Shown piece by piece: positions 22,426 to 31,218 of a stretch of DNA of 64,000 bases. A program made the position numbers and the translations under genes. Below the pieces are notes generated by a model. The model did not search any database and was not told the DNA's origin. It saw only the letters and a program-made list of their open reading frames with translations. How positions within the stretch are numbered: position 1 is the first letter of the stretch; each line of letters starts with the position of its first letter. Where the stretch lies: the NCBI GenBank assembly GCA_964447405.1, contig CAYUSP010000004.1, positions 248,001-312,000 on the forward strand, in the 5' to 3' direction. This DNA comes from JALNZF01 sp964447405. GTDB lineage: Bacteria; Nitrospirota; UBA9217.

Positions 22426-24725
22426 CGTTGACCTCCCTCTCCCGGAGTGGTGGCAACCGCTGTATTGGTAACGCGCGGCAGGGCAAAGCTGAACACGGCG
22501 CCCTCATCCGGCGTTGATTCGCACCAGATGCGGCCGCCCAGCAGACGGACCAGAGTCTTCACATACGCGAGGCCCATGCCTTCACCCGGCGTATCCTGCC
22601 TCCCGACGCGGCGGAAGATTTCGAAGGCCTTGGGAATATCCTCCGCAGCCATGCCCCTGCCGTTGTCGCGGACATGAAAAATGATCTCGTCCCCGTGCTC
22701 CTCCGCGGATATTGCGATCTCTCCAGGACGGCCAGGCTCAAGATACTTGATCGCGTTGTCCAGCAGGTTGCCGAAGATCTGCTCCAGCGCGGTCCGGTCA
22801 GTGGTGATCTCGGCCAGATCCCCGATCCGGACGCGCGTGTTCCGGGATTCGATCTGGTGCGTGAGCGAGTTGACGATGTTCGTGACCATCTCCTGCACCT
22901 GCAGCCGCTCCGGAGCAAGCGTTTGCCTGCCCACGCGGGAAAGCTTCAGGATCACGCTGATCAGACCGTCCATGCGTTTGACCGATGAACTGATGAATAA
23001 AAGCGCCTCCGGTATGTCCTTTTTCAGGACGACGCTGAACTTTTTACGCTCATTTTCCTCAAAGCCGTCAAGATACTTTTCCAGCAGCGGGCCGATCTCA
23101 CTAATGCCATGAATAAGCTCCTCGGAGAACCCCCGGATGTTTACCAATGGCGCACGGAGATCGTGCGAAACAATGTAGGCAAAACTTTTCAGCTCTTCAT
23201 TGATCTTTTCCAGTTCCACAGAGTAATTATGCAGTTTTATCTCCGCCCTTTTGCGCTCCGTAATATCGCGGAACGACCACACCCGCCCCAGCGGCTGCGA
23301 TGCTTCCTGGTGCAAAGGAAAGGAATAGCGTTCGAATACCCTGTCGTCCTTGAAATATATCGTGTCGAAGCTGCTTTCATTCGAATCATAGAGACGCTTT
23401 ACTTCCTTTACAAAAGCATCGGGATCGGACAGCTGCGTCAGTACATGGCCAAGCAGGGCGTTGTCGTCGCCCGTGTTCAGAATGGCCTTGGGTATATTCC
23501 ACATCTCGGTGAAACGCTGGTTGTAAAAAAGCACCTCTCCGCTTGCGCCAATAGCCAATATTCCGTCCGCGGTGGCATTGAGAGTCGCACTCAGGCTGGC
23601 GGCACTCTCCCGCAGCGCCTCCTCAGCTTTCTTACGGTCAGTCATATTTTGCGCTACGCAGACGATTCCCTGGATATCGCCATCGACACCGCGCATGACC
23701 GACGCTGAAAAAAGCATCGGTATTCTTTTCCCTTTCCTGTCCAGGTAGAACTTTTCCACCGAACTGATGGAACTGTTCTCCAGCACCGTTTCCAATACCG
23801 ATTGCTGAGAGCCTGGTTCATCCAGAACCACGCGGCTGAGCTGCTGGCCGACCAGTTCCGTATCAGAATAACCCAGGAGAAAACTGGCGGCCATGTTTAT
23901 TCGCGAAATCGAGCCGTCGGGGGAGACGACGATAAGCGTGTCCCTCATGCTCGCGATGATATCATTCACGTAATTCTTCGAGACCGTAGTCCTTTCAAGA
24001 TCGCCGGCCATCCGGTTGAAGCTGTCAATCAGACGCTGCACCTCACCCGCAGATTTCACGTCGACCCGGGTCGAGAGATCGCCCTGCGCCAGACGGTCGG
24101 CCGCGCCGGCCAGCTGCGAGATCGGGGCTATGATCTTTTTGGTGGTGGAATAAAACAACGCGATCCCCAATGCGAGCGCCACAAGCACATTGAGCGTTAA
24201 AACAGACAGGACCGTTTGCGCTACCAGCTGACGAACGCTATGTTTTGACAATCCAACAGTGACCGCGCCCATGGTCTTGACATCCACGATGATCGGTGCA
24301 GTAATTTCCTGTATTGACTCAGCCTTTTTGATGGCGGCAATATAGTCCGGCAAATCACTTTCCCTGGATAGCTTTGCGAGGGCGGCCTTCAGTCTGGGTA
24401 AACTAAAATCGATGCTGGCGTACAACGAGGTGAGGATCTTGCCCTCGCTGTCGGAAATAACCGCATAAACGACATCGTCATCCTTAATTGCATCATGCAC
24501 GATGGCATCCAACAGGATTGAATCCTTCAGCAATAAGGGGTCCTGGCTCAGTTTACCCAGCAGGAATGCCAGGCCATGCCCTTTGTTCATCAGGGAACTC
24601 TCATGAATCGCGCCTTCGAGTACAGCGAGAATTGCGCTTAATGCGACCGTGCTGATGAACAAAATGATGACGATGATCTTCAAAAGATCATACTTGATGC
24701 TTTTCTTGAATTCCTTCATGAGCAT
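22422..24725 (-). CDS. Membrane sensor histidine kinase (HAMP-PAS-PAS-HisKA-HATPase)
   Basis: 767 aa. Transmembrane helices about 13-35 and 172-195 bracket a periplasmic sensor domain; then HAMP (about 195-250), two PAS domains (about 255-370, 380-490), HisKA with phospho-His in SHDLRAPL (H521), and HATPase (DNAIKYL, DNGRGM, GEGMGLAYVK). The periplasmic ABC-type binding protein encoded upstream may present its ligand to this sensor region. The downstream receiver gene overlaps by ATGA. An ATG two codons downstream is an alternative start. Confidence 0.92.
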   Translation of the reverse strand: MLMKEFKKSIKYDLLKIIVIILFISTVALSAILAVLEGAIHESSLMNKGHGLAFLLGKLSQDPLLLKDSILLDAIVHDAIKDDDVVYAVISDSEGKILTSLYASIDFSLPRLKAALAKLSRESDLPDYIAAIKKAESIQEITAPIIVDVKTMGAVTVGLSKHSVRQLVAQTVLSVLTLNVLVALALGIALFYSTTKKIIAPISQLAGAADRLAQGDLSTRVDVKSAGEVQRLIDSFNRMAGDLERTTVSKNYVNDIIASMRDTLIVVSPDGSISRINMAASFLLGYSDTELVGQQLSRVVLDEPGSQQSVLETVLENSSISSVEKFYLDRKGKRIPMLFSASVMRGVDGDIQGIVCVAQNMTDRKKAEEALRESAASLSATLNATADGILAIGASGEVLFYNQRFTEMWNIPKAILNTGDDNALLGHVLTQLSDPDAFVKEVKRLYDSNESSFDTIYFKDDRVFERYSFPLHQEASQPLGRVWSFRDITERKRAEIKLHNYSVELEKINEELKSFAYIVSHDLRAPLVNIRGFSEELIHGISEIGPLLEKYLDGFEENERKKFSVVLKKDIPEALLFISSSVKRMDGLISVILKLSRVGRQTLAPERLQVQEMVTNIVNSLTHQIESRNTRVRIGDLAEITTDRTALEQIFGNLLDNAIKYLEPGRPGEIAISAEEHGDEIIFHVRDNGRGMAAEDIPKAFEIFRRVGRQDTPGEGMGLAYVKTLVRLLGGRIWCESTPDEGAVFSFALPRVTNTAVATTPGEGGQR

Positions 24726-24824
24726 GACAATTACTCCGCGAGGGACTGCCGGGCGCGGCGGACAGAAAGCACCCTACTCAAGGTATCCGCTGGTCGGGCA
24801 CAAGACGATCAGCGGCCGTCAACA

Positions 24825-25793
24825 CTACTCGATCTTTTTTTTCACCAGTTTCATGAATTCCGGCGGGACCTGATAGTTCCCCTCCCGCGCTGTCTTCATG
24901 TTCAGCATCAAATCAAATTCCTTCAGGGTCTCGATGGGAATGGATGACGGCTTCGCGCCCCTCAATATCTTCACCGCCTTTTCAGCGGAAATACGGCCCA
25001 GTTGATAGGTATCCGATGCGACTCCGAGGAGCACCCCTTTATCGACCATGTCATCGAGGTGGGTTATGGTAATCACCTTAGCCTTCACAGCAATATCCAC
25101 AATTAACGATATTTCAGAACCCACAAGATTGCTGCCCGTGATATACATTGCATCCACGGTACGGATGACCTCGGGCAAAACCTGTGACAGCTCATCCTTC
25201 TTGGTAAGAGGAACCGGGATAACTTTGACTTTGTACGCCGCCTGGACACTCTGCAGGTCTTTGAGTTGCAATTCGGAGTTCTTCTCACCAGGAGTATAGA
25301 GAACAGCGAGTCTTTTTACCGGTGAAAAGGAAAGCAGGGCGTCCAGGACCTTTGCCATGGAGACCTTGGTGCTGGTACCGGTGGTGTTATTGCCTGAACT
25401 TTGCCAATCTTTGGCTATTCCTGACTCAACGGGATCGTAGATAACGCTAAATACTATCGGCACTTCCTTAATCTCACGGGCCATTGGTATGGTTATGCTG
25501 GTGCCTAACGTGAAGATCAGGTCCAGCTTTGCGGTAGCGAATTTCTGCACTAGTTCTGCTGCCTTCGCCTTGCTGGCACCTGAAACGTCGATCATAAACG
25601 ATGTGCCGGGCTCCGCAAAGCCGAGTTCTTTGAGCCGGTCAATCATGCCTTTTCTGGCGTCTATATAGCGCATTTCGTCACTAAACGAAAGTATGCCGAT
25701 TCTTACTTCCGCCGTCGCTTCCGTCAGAAAGAACATCGTCATACAGACCGCGAAAAAAGCAATAGATAAACATGTCATTCGTATGGATCTCAT
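24825..25793 (-). CDS. Periplasmic ABC-type substrate-binding protein (TrpX/DUF534-like)
   Basis: 322 aa. Signal peptide (about 1-28) then the two-lobed fold of the ABC_sub_bind family (VRIGILSF, DLIFTLGTSITIPMARE, PIVFSVIYDPVESGIAKDW, LAVLYTPGEKNS, SNLVGSEISLIVDIA, GVASDTYQLG). Known members bind small metabolites such as aromatic amino acids. No permease or ATPase gene is nearby; instead it lies between a response regulator and a histidine kinase, suggesting a sensory rather than transport role (inference). Start ATG 25793, preceded closely by GGAGG; another ATG is five codons on. Confidence 0.85.
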   Translation of the reverse strand: MRSIRMTCLSIAFFAVCMTMFFLTEATAEVRIGILSFSDEMRYIDARKGMIDRLKELGFAEPGTSFMIDVSGASKAKAAELVQKFATAKLDLIFTLGTSITIPMAREIKEVPIVFSVIYDPVESGIAKDWQSSGNNTTGTSTKVSMAKVLDALLSFSPVKRLAVLYTPGEKNSELQLKDLQSVQAAYKVKVIPVPLTKKDELSQVLPEVIRTVDAMYITGSNLVGSEISLIVDIAVKAKVITITHLDDMVDKGVLLGVASDTYQLGRISAEKAVKILRGAKPSSIPIETLKEFDLMLNMKTAREGNYQVPPEFMKLVKKKIE

Positions 25794-25844
25794 GCGACCT
25801 CCCCTACCTTGGATTATGATCGCCAGGCTACTCATGGCGCTCTG

Positions 25845-26288
25845 CTACGCCTGGTGCGGCACGCGCACGATGGATAGAAACAGCCCGAGCTTCCGGATTG
25901 CGTCCGTGAACGTCTCGTACTCTACCGGCTTGGTGATATACACATTGCACCCCAGCTCGTAGCAGCGCGCGATCTCCTGGGGGTTGTCGGTCGTGGTCAG
26001 GACGACCACCGGGATCTGTTTTGTACGTTCGTCGCTCTTGAGGATCTTGAGCACCTGGTATCCGTCCAGAACAGGAAGGTTGAGATCGAGCAGGATGAGC
26101 GGCGGTGCTGGATGATCATCCCCCTCGTAGTCACCCTTCTTAAAGAGAAAATCAACGGCTTTCTGGCCGTTGTCGAGCGTCACAATGCTGTTCGAGATTC
26201 CCGCGCGGCGCAGGTTCTTCTCTATAAGGACTGCGTGTCCGGGATCATCCTCGACCAGAAGAATGGTCACCGGCATCTGGTTCATCAT
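25845..26288 (-). CDS. Single-domain response regulator (Rcp1 type)
   Basis: 147 aa receiver-only protein: VEDDPGHAVLIEKNLRRAG, phospho-Asp in LLDLNLPVLDG, TTTD and ITKPVEY. Very similar to the regulator at 21970, supporting duplication of the cassette. It overlaps the upstream kinase by 44 nt. Two adjacent ATGs give a one-residue uncertainty with the third Met at position 5. No output domain, so it must act through protein interaction or phosphotransfer. Confidence 0.92.
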   Translation of the reverse strand: MMNQMPVTILLVEDDPGHAVLIEKNLRRAGISNSIVTLDNGQKAVDFLFKKGDYEGDDHPAPPLILLDLNLPVLDGYQVLKILKSDERTKQIPVVVLTTTDNPQEIARCYELGCNVYITKPVEYETFTDAIRKLGLFLSIVRVPHQA

Positions 26289-27660
26289 GATTCATGTTCT
26301 CCTCTCGTATTGCAGGGTATTGGCCAATCGGGGTCTTCAGGGGAATGGCAAAGCTGATTGTGGTCCCCGAGCCCACCGTGGATTCACACCAGATGCGTCC
26401 GTTGTGCCGCCGGACAAGTGCCTTTACATACACAAGCCCCATGCCTTCGCCAAGGATGGACTGCTGTCCCGCACGCCGGAACAGGCCGAAGATCTTGGGC
26501 AGGTCCTCCTGCGCTATGCCCCTCCCGTTATCGCGTATGCTGAAAACGGTTTCCTGCGAACTCCGACGACCGCTGACCTCCACCATGCCGGGCCTGTCGG
26601 GAAGCAGGAATTTTATGGCATTGTCGAGGAGATGCCCCATGACCTCTTCCACCGCAATCCGGTCTGCAATCAGAGGCGGCAGCCCCGCATAATTGATGGT
26701 GACATTCCTTCGCTTGATCGCTGCCTGAAAACGGACCAGCACCGTATGCACGAGTTGATCCATATCAATGACCTGCGGCTTGAGCTTGAGCTGATGGACC
26801 TGCGACAGCTTCAGAACACCGCTGATCATATTGCTCATCTTGTCAGATGCCATATCGATAAAGCCGAGGGTCTCCGGGATCTCGTCATGCAGCGTTTCTT
26901 CGATCCGTTTGCGCTGCTGCTCCTCGAAATGGTTCATCTGCTGCTTGATCATCTGCTCGTGGTCCTTAAGCGCATGAGCAAGCTCCCCGGCAAAACCCTT
27001 TATCGTTACCAACGGTGTGCGCAAATCGTGGGAAAGGCTGAAAATGAACGACTGGAGGTCGACATTGGTTTCTTCCAATTCCCTGGCATAATGTTGAAGC
27101 TGTTCCTCCGCTTTCTGTACGGACCGGATGGGCAGGACGCGTATCAAATAATAAATGATGCTGCCCAGAAGCGTGCTCAGAAGCGCCACGAGTGCAGTTC
27201 TTATGAACATTGGGCGGAGAGAACTGCTGACCTCGATCGTTCCCACAGGCATGCCCGCATCCAGGATCGGATAGGTGCGCCGCATCATCGGCGGTTCAAG
27301 CACATCAGCGCTTTTCGCGATCAAGTTGCCGTCGCGGCCGAACACGCTGCGGGACTCTTTGGTGCCGCCCCGCGGTCTGCGGTCCAGGATGTCCTCAAGC
27401 CGGTGCTGCTGGTACTGCCACAACACGGGATTATCAGAAGCGAGCCGCGACACAAAGAAGGAGTCTGTCTGCGCTTCAGACTCCAACACGCCCCCTTCGT
27501 GATAATAAACCGCCAGAAAATAGCCGAACGGGAGCGAGACGACTACCAGCACTGATGCCAGGGCTGCCAGCATCGTCAACCGCAGTACTGCGGTGCTCGA
27601 GTCTTTGCGTATGGATGTGCGGTCCGGCATCATCACCTTAGTGAAAGGGGCCGGCGACAT
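26245..27660 (-). CDS. Membrane sensor histidine kinase
   Basis: 471 aa. Two transmembrane helices (about 27-50 and 150-172) enclose a small periplasmic domain (about 50-150). A linker leads directly to HisKA (SLSHDLRTPL, H211) and HATPase (DNAIKFL, DNGRGIAQED, GEGMGLVYVK). Lacks PAS and a clear HAMP domain, unlike the kinase at 22422, but its kinase core is similar. It overlaps the end of the PstS-like gene by 23 nt if ATG 27660 is used; ATGs at 27633/27630, preceded by AAGGTG, are alternatives. It likely senses through the neighbouring binding protein (inference). Confidence 0.9.
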   Translation of the reverse strand: MSPAPFTKVMMPDRTSIRKDSSTAVLRLTMLAALASVLVVVSLPFGYFLAVYYHEGGVLESEAQTDSFFVSRLASDNPVLWQYQQHRLEDILDRRPRGGTKESRSVFGRDGNLIAKSADVLEPPMMRRTYPILDAGMPVGTIEVSSSLRPMFIRTALVALLSTLLGSIIYYLIRVLPIRSVQKAEEQLQHYARELEETNVDLQSFIFSLSHDLRTPLVTIKGFAGELAHALKDHEQMIKQQMNHFEEQQRKRIEETLHDEIPETLGFIDMASDKMSNMISGVLKLSQVHQLKLKPQVIDMDQLVHTVLVRFQAAIKRRNVTINYAGLPPLIADRIAVEEVMGHLLDNAIKFLLPDRPGMVEVSGRRSSQETVFSIRDNGRGIAQEDLPKIFGLFRRAGQQSILGEGMGLVYVKALVRRHNGRIWCESTVGSGTTISFAIPLKTPIGQYPAIREENMNHDEPDAGDHSSGRG

Positions 27661-28471
27661 TGCCGGATTTTTCTATGATCGCGCGCGCCCCCGCGGATCC
27701 GACATATTCGGCAAACCGCCGGGCCGCCGCGGACGAACGGGGTGAGGTGATGACATAGAGAGGTTTGAAGAGCTTGTAGGATCCATTGGCAAGGGACTTC
27801 GTATTCGGCATCTGCCCGTTCAGGGACAGTATCTTGATGGGAAGTTTTTCGGTGATGATCTGGGTCAGGGTCGAGGTGCCCAGAGATCCCTGAGTACGAG
27901 CGACAAGATCCGCGGAATCCTGGTCTGTAGAGGCAAAGATCATGCCTTCCTTTGCCAGGGCTATGGCCATGGCTTTTTCCATTTCCGGTGAAATGAGTTT
28001 GAGGAGCATTGAACTCGCTTCGCGCGCCGGGCGGAGCACAAGCCTGATGGGTCCGCCGTGCTTCCAGGTCAGGGTCTTCAGAGAGAAGATGCTCACGAGT
28101 TCGTCGGAAGTGATCCCTTCCTGCGGATTGTTTTTATGCGTGACAAAGACGAACGGCGTCCGTGCGAACTCAACACCCGCGACACCCGCCTGCTGTTCTT
28201 CGTCGTTCAGCGAACGGCCGGCGATTGCCAGGCTGATCACACCGTCCAGTACGGCTTTGATGCCGCCCGGCGTGCCCATGCTGGGGAGTACTTCTATGCG
28301 GACTTCGGGGTGCTTTTTTTCATAGGCTGCACCCAACAGTTTCATGACTCCGATGCCGGTTCCGGTACCCGCGATCTGGATAACTTCCCGGGCAGCAACC
28401 GGTGAAGTGAGCGCTACAGAGATCAGTACCGCAGCTGAACATGAGATCAGCTTTTTTCCTATAGCCAGCAT
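27638..28471 (-). CDS. PstS-like periplasmic phosphate/anion-binding protein
   Basis: 277 aa. Signal peptide (about 1-27, ends AAR), then a PBP-type fold of the PstS family (IQIAGTGTGIGVMKLLGAAYE, GRSLNDEEQ, TPFVFVTHKNNP, GSLGTSTLTQI, YKLFKPLYVIT). GGAGGT about 7 nt before ATG 28471. No pstCAB genes follow; a sensor kinase does, so it may be a dedicated sensory binding protein. First gene of the SBP-kinase-regulator series running down to 20673. Confidence 0.85.
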   Translation of the reverse strand: MLAIGKKLISCSAAVLISVALTSPVAAREVIQIAGTGTGIGVMKLLGAAYEKKHPEVRIEVLPSMGTPGGIKAVLDGVISLAIAGRSLNDEEQQAGVAGVEFARTPFVFVTHKNNPQEGITSDELVSIFSLKTLTWKHGGPIRLVLRPAREASSMLLKLISPEMEKAMAIALAKEGMIFASTDQDSADLVARTQGSLGTSTLTQIITEKLPIKILSLNGQMPNTKSLANGSYKLFKPLYVITSPRSSAAARRFAEYVGSAGARAIIEKSGNVAGPFH

Positions 28472-28630
28472 GGAGACACCTCCTGCACTCCGTTTCTTCA
28501 GGATATGATTCTTGAGACACTGTCTTAGATGTATCGCGGCCTTCGCGTCGAGCCACTGAGCGGTACGATAGACTACTCATCGGCAGAATGCTTTGATATC
28601 TTTACCGTAGTTCCGTTTTTTCTCGCTTTG

Positions 28631-28639
28631 ATTATAACA
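28631..28639 (-). promoter_or_regulatory. Extended -10 promoter element before the signalling operon
   Basis: Minus strand TG-T-TATAAT (extended -10) at 28639-28631, about 160 nt before ATG 28471, with no good -35. It lies in the 219-nt gap after tolB, the only sizeable gap preceding the binding protein-kinase operon. Confidence 0.4.
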
Positions 28640-28690
28640 AAGATGCGCCGGGTATGCGGGAAGCGGAGCCGCACCTGCCCGGGCATCCGA

Positions 28691-29974
28691 TTACGGTGAC
28701 CAGGTAGGCGATGTATAGTTGGCATCGTTCGGCGTGATCCGTTCGAGGTCCGTACCATCAGCGTTCATGATATAGAGGTTGGAGCGGCGTTCGCGGTTCG
28801 AACTGAAAACGATCTGGCGGCCCGATGGCGACCAGCTGGGGTTCTCATCGCTTCCCGGACCGCTCGTAAGCAGGCGCAAATCCGATCCGTCGGGATTAAC
28901 GGTGGCGATCTTGAACAGGCCTTTCACCTGGGATACGAATACGATGCGGTCGCCGCGCGGCGACCAGTGCGGTGAAGCGTTATAACTGCCTTCATAGGTT
29001 ATTCTCCGGACATCGGCCCCTTCGGCGTTCATGATATAAAGCTGGGGTGTTCCCGCTTTTCCCGACGTAAACACGAGCTCCCTTCCATTCGGAGACCATG
29101 CGGGAGCAACGTTGTCATAAGGCCCGTAGGTCAGGCGCTCCAGATCCCCGCCGTCCCTGTTCATGGTATAGAGCTCGGTGCTGCCGTCCTTGCTCATGGC
29201 AAGTGCAAGGCGTTTCCCGTTCGGCGACCAGGATGGTGAGATGTTCAGGCCTTCACTGCCCGACATCTTCCAGCGTTTCCCGGTCTCCATATCGAGAGCG
29301 AAGAGGTCGGGGTTCTTGTCGCGATAGGACACATAGGCCAGGGTCTTCCCATCCGGGCTCCATGCGGGCGACAGGCAGATGGACCGGTCAGCGGTAATCT
29401 TCTGCACGTTTTGGCCGTCGTAGTCCATGACATACAACTCTTTAAAGCGGGTCTTGTCGGACACAAAGGCGATCTTCGTCCGGGCGACGCCCTTTTCACC
29501 GGTATACCGCGATACGATCTCGTCAGCAAAGGTATGGACCATGCGGCGGAAGGTATCCTCGCTGCCGAAGTAATCCTTGCTCGCGATCCGCATTCCCGTT
29601 ACGGCGTCATACAGTTTCCCGGTCAGGACAATGTCTTTGTCCTTTTTCTGCACCCTCGCCCACACCACTCCGGTAATACCAAAGGTCCCGCTCCGCTTGA
29701 TCAACTCCTCCGGCGGCTCGTTGCTGCCAGGTGAAGGAAGGTCCAGTTTTTTCGGGTCCATGACATCGAAGATCTGGGAACGCTGCAGGTCAGCCTGCAT
29801 GACCTCGATTGCCACCTGCCGCAAGGCTGCATTCCCCACCGCATCATCGACATCGAGGACCACGATGGGAATTTTCTTGGCTTCTCCCTTGATCACGCCG
29901 AGATAATATTGCCCCGCGGCAGGCGCGACGAACAGCAAACCGAGTGTTATGAGTAGAAGTAACCGTTTTAGCAT
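28691..29974 (-). CDS. tolB: TolB beta-propeller protein
   Basis: 427 aa. Signal peptide (about 1-21), TolB N-terminal domain, then a six-bladed propeller with repeated PAWSPDGKTLAY, SPSWSPNGKRLA and PHWSPRGDRIVF-type WD-like PD40 blades. TolB is periplasmic and links the Tol complex with Pal to keep the outer membrane constricting during division. ATG 29974 gives a canonical signal peptide; the longer frame to 30052 includes intergenic repeats. Downstream of tolQ, tolR and tolA. No pal gene follows. Confidence 0.93.
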   Translation of the reverse strand: MLKRLLLLITLGLLFVAPAAGQYYLGVIKGEAKKIPIVVLDVDDAVGNAALRQVAIEVMQADLQRSQIFDVMDPKKLDLPSPGSNEPPEELIKRSGTFGITGVVWARVQKKDKDIVLTGKLYDAVTGMRIASKDYFGSEDTFRRMVHTFADEIVSRYTGEKGVARTKIAFVSDKTRFKELYVMDYDGQNVQKITADRSICLSPAWSPDGKTLAYVSYRDKNPDLFALDMETGKRWKMSGSEGLNISPSWSPNGKRLALAMSKDGSTELYTMNRDGGDLERLTYGPYDNVAPAWSPNGRELVFTSGKAGTPQLYIMNAEGADVRRITYEGSYNASPHWSPRGDRIVFVSQVKGLFKIATVNPDGSDLRLLTSGPGSDENPSWSPSGRQIVFSSNRERRSNLYIMNADGTDLERITPNDANYTSPTWSP

Positions 29975-29990
29975 TTGAACTATTAATCCT

Positions 29991-30048
29991 TTGACACTCT
30001 GACACTTTGACACTTTTACCCTTGCTACCAGCCCCTGCCCCCTGCCCT
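29991..30048. repeat. Degenerate short tandem repeat between tolA and tolB
   Basis: TTTGACACTCTGACACTTTGACACTTT (27 nt: three TGACACT-type units) followed by CCCTTGCTACC and a CCCCTG-rich tail. The CCCTTGCTACC phrase also occurs in the 20098-20175 intergenic gap, so it may be a dispersed element. Confidence 0.45.
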
Positions 30049-30801
30049 TCAATCTCTCTCCATCAAGTCGACGCTAAAGATCTCGAACTCCTTATAAAAT
30101 CCCTCCGGCAGGGGAGGGAAAGGGCTCGAAATGAGAATTGCGCGCATAGCTGCCTGGTCAAAATAAAAATTGCCGCTCGACTTCTCGAGTTTGGTATCGC
30201 CGATCCTGCCTGAACGGAGGATCCTGAACAAAACCTTGACCTTCATGTCCCGGACGCCCGGAGGCGGACTCCAGTTCCGCTCGATCTTTTCCCGAATGAT
30301 CGCAAGATAGGGCGGAAACTTGAACTCGGGAGAGGTCGTGCCTACCGCCACACCCTCGACTTTTGCCGCTGGTGCCGCTGGAGCCGCGGACGGGGCGGCC
30401 GGCATGGCAGAAGGTGATGACGGGGCAAGGTCGGTCTTTGCCTGGTCCTGCTTTGCAGGCTTCGATTGTTTCGAAGAAAGCTCCGGCAGATCGCCTTTTT
30501 TCGACACCGCGGGCCGCATTTTTCGCGCCTGTTTCGCCGGCTTTGGCGCGGGTTTCATTTTTTTCGGAGCAGGCTGCTCGACAGCGGGCGCCGGAGCAGT
30601 CTCCTGCGGCTGGGGCAAATCAAGCGGCTGGCCAACGAGCTTGACGCTATAGAACGGCGGGATGTCGGCCTTCGGAGTAACTACGATATACAAATACAGT
30701 GCGGCAACAAAAGCACAGGAATGCAGAAAAAAGGAGAAGGAGACGGCGAGCATCAGTTCGGATTCAGACTGCCCGAGCCTCTTGCCGGAAGGCAATTTCA
30801 T
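30049..30801 (-). CDS. tolA: TolA/TonB-like periplasm-spanning protein
   Basis: 250 aa. One N-terminal transmembrane helix (about 18-42), a long Pro/Ala/Lys-rich linker (about 60-145) and a C-terminal TonB/TolA domain (about 155-245: YLAIIREKIERNWSPP, KVKVLFRILRSGRIG, AILISSPFPPLPEGF). It would couple TolQR proton-motive energy to the outer membrane. ATGA overlap (30798-30801) with tolR confirms the operon. Shorter than enterobacterial TolA because the helical domain II is replaced by a Pro-rich linker. Confidence 0.88.
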   Translation of the reverse strand: MKLPSGKRLGQSESELMLAVSFSFFLHSCAFVAALYLYIVVTPKADIPPFYSVKLVGQPLDLPQPQETAPAPAVEQPAPKKMKPAPKPAKQARKMRPAVSKKGDLPELSSKQSKPAKQDQAKTDLAPSSPSAMPAAPSAAPAAPAAKVEGVAVGTTSPEFKFPPYLAIIREKIERNWSPPPGVRDMKVKVLFRILRSGRIGDTKLEKSSGNFYFDQAAMRAILISSPFPPLPEGFYKEFEIFSVDLMERD

Positions 30802-31217
30802 CGAGCGGTCTCGCCTCCCGGCGCTGCCTCGGTCACCATGCCGAGTTTGTCGATCCCGACGCGTTTCACAATGTCCATGACCTGCACCACTGCACCGTAA
30901 GGGGCCTCTTTGTCAGCGCGCAAATACACGTTGACCTGCGGCTTCGAAGCCCGGATAGCGGTCAGCACGTCCTTGAGCCGCGATATGTCCACCCGCTCCT
31001 TTTCCACAAAGAGCTCCTGACTGCGGGTGACCGTGAGGACAACGCGTTCCTCTGACTTGACCGTGTTCGCCTCCGACTTGGGAAGGTTCACGTCCAGACC
31101 CCGGCTCATCATCGGAGAGATGATCATGTAAAAGAACAGCACCACGAGCAGCACATCGATCAGCGGCACCAGGTTGAGCTCCCGCATGATATGACTGGTT
31201 CTCCGCTGCCGTATCAT
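30798..31217 (-). CDS. tolR: TolR/ExbD family proton-channel subunit
   Basis: 139 aa. One transmembrane helix near the N-terminus with the essential Asp in LVPLIDVLLVVLFFYMI, and a periplasmic domain (about 45-130). Forms the ion-conducting motor with TolQ. One base separates it from tolQ, and its stop overlaps tolA by ATGA. Confidence 0.93.
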   Translation of the reverse strand: MIRQRRTSHIMRELNLVPLIDVLLVVLFFYMIISPMMSRGLDVNLPKSEANTVKSEERVVLTVTRSQELFVEKERVDISRLKDVLTAIRASKPQVNVYLRADKEAPYGAVVQVMDIVKRVGIDKLGMVTEAAPGGETAR

Positions 31218-31218
31218 A

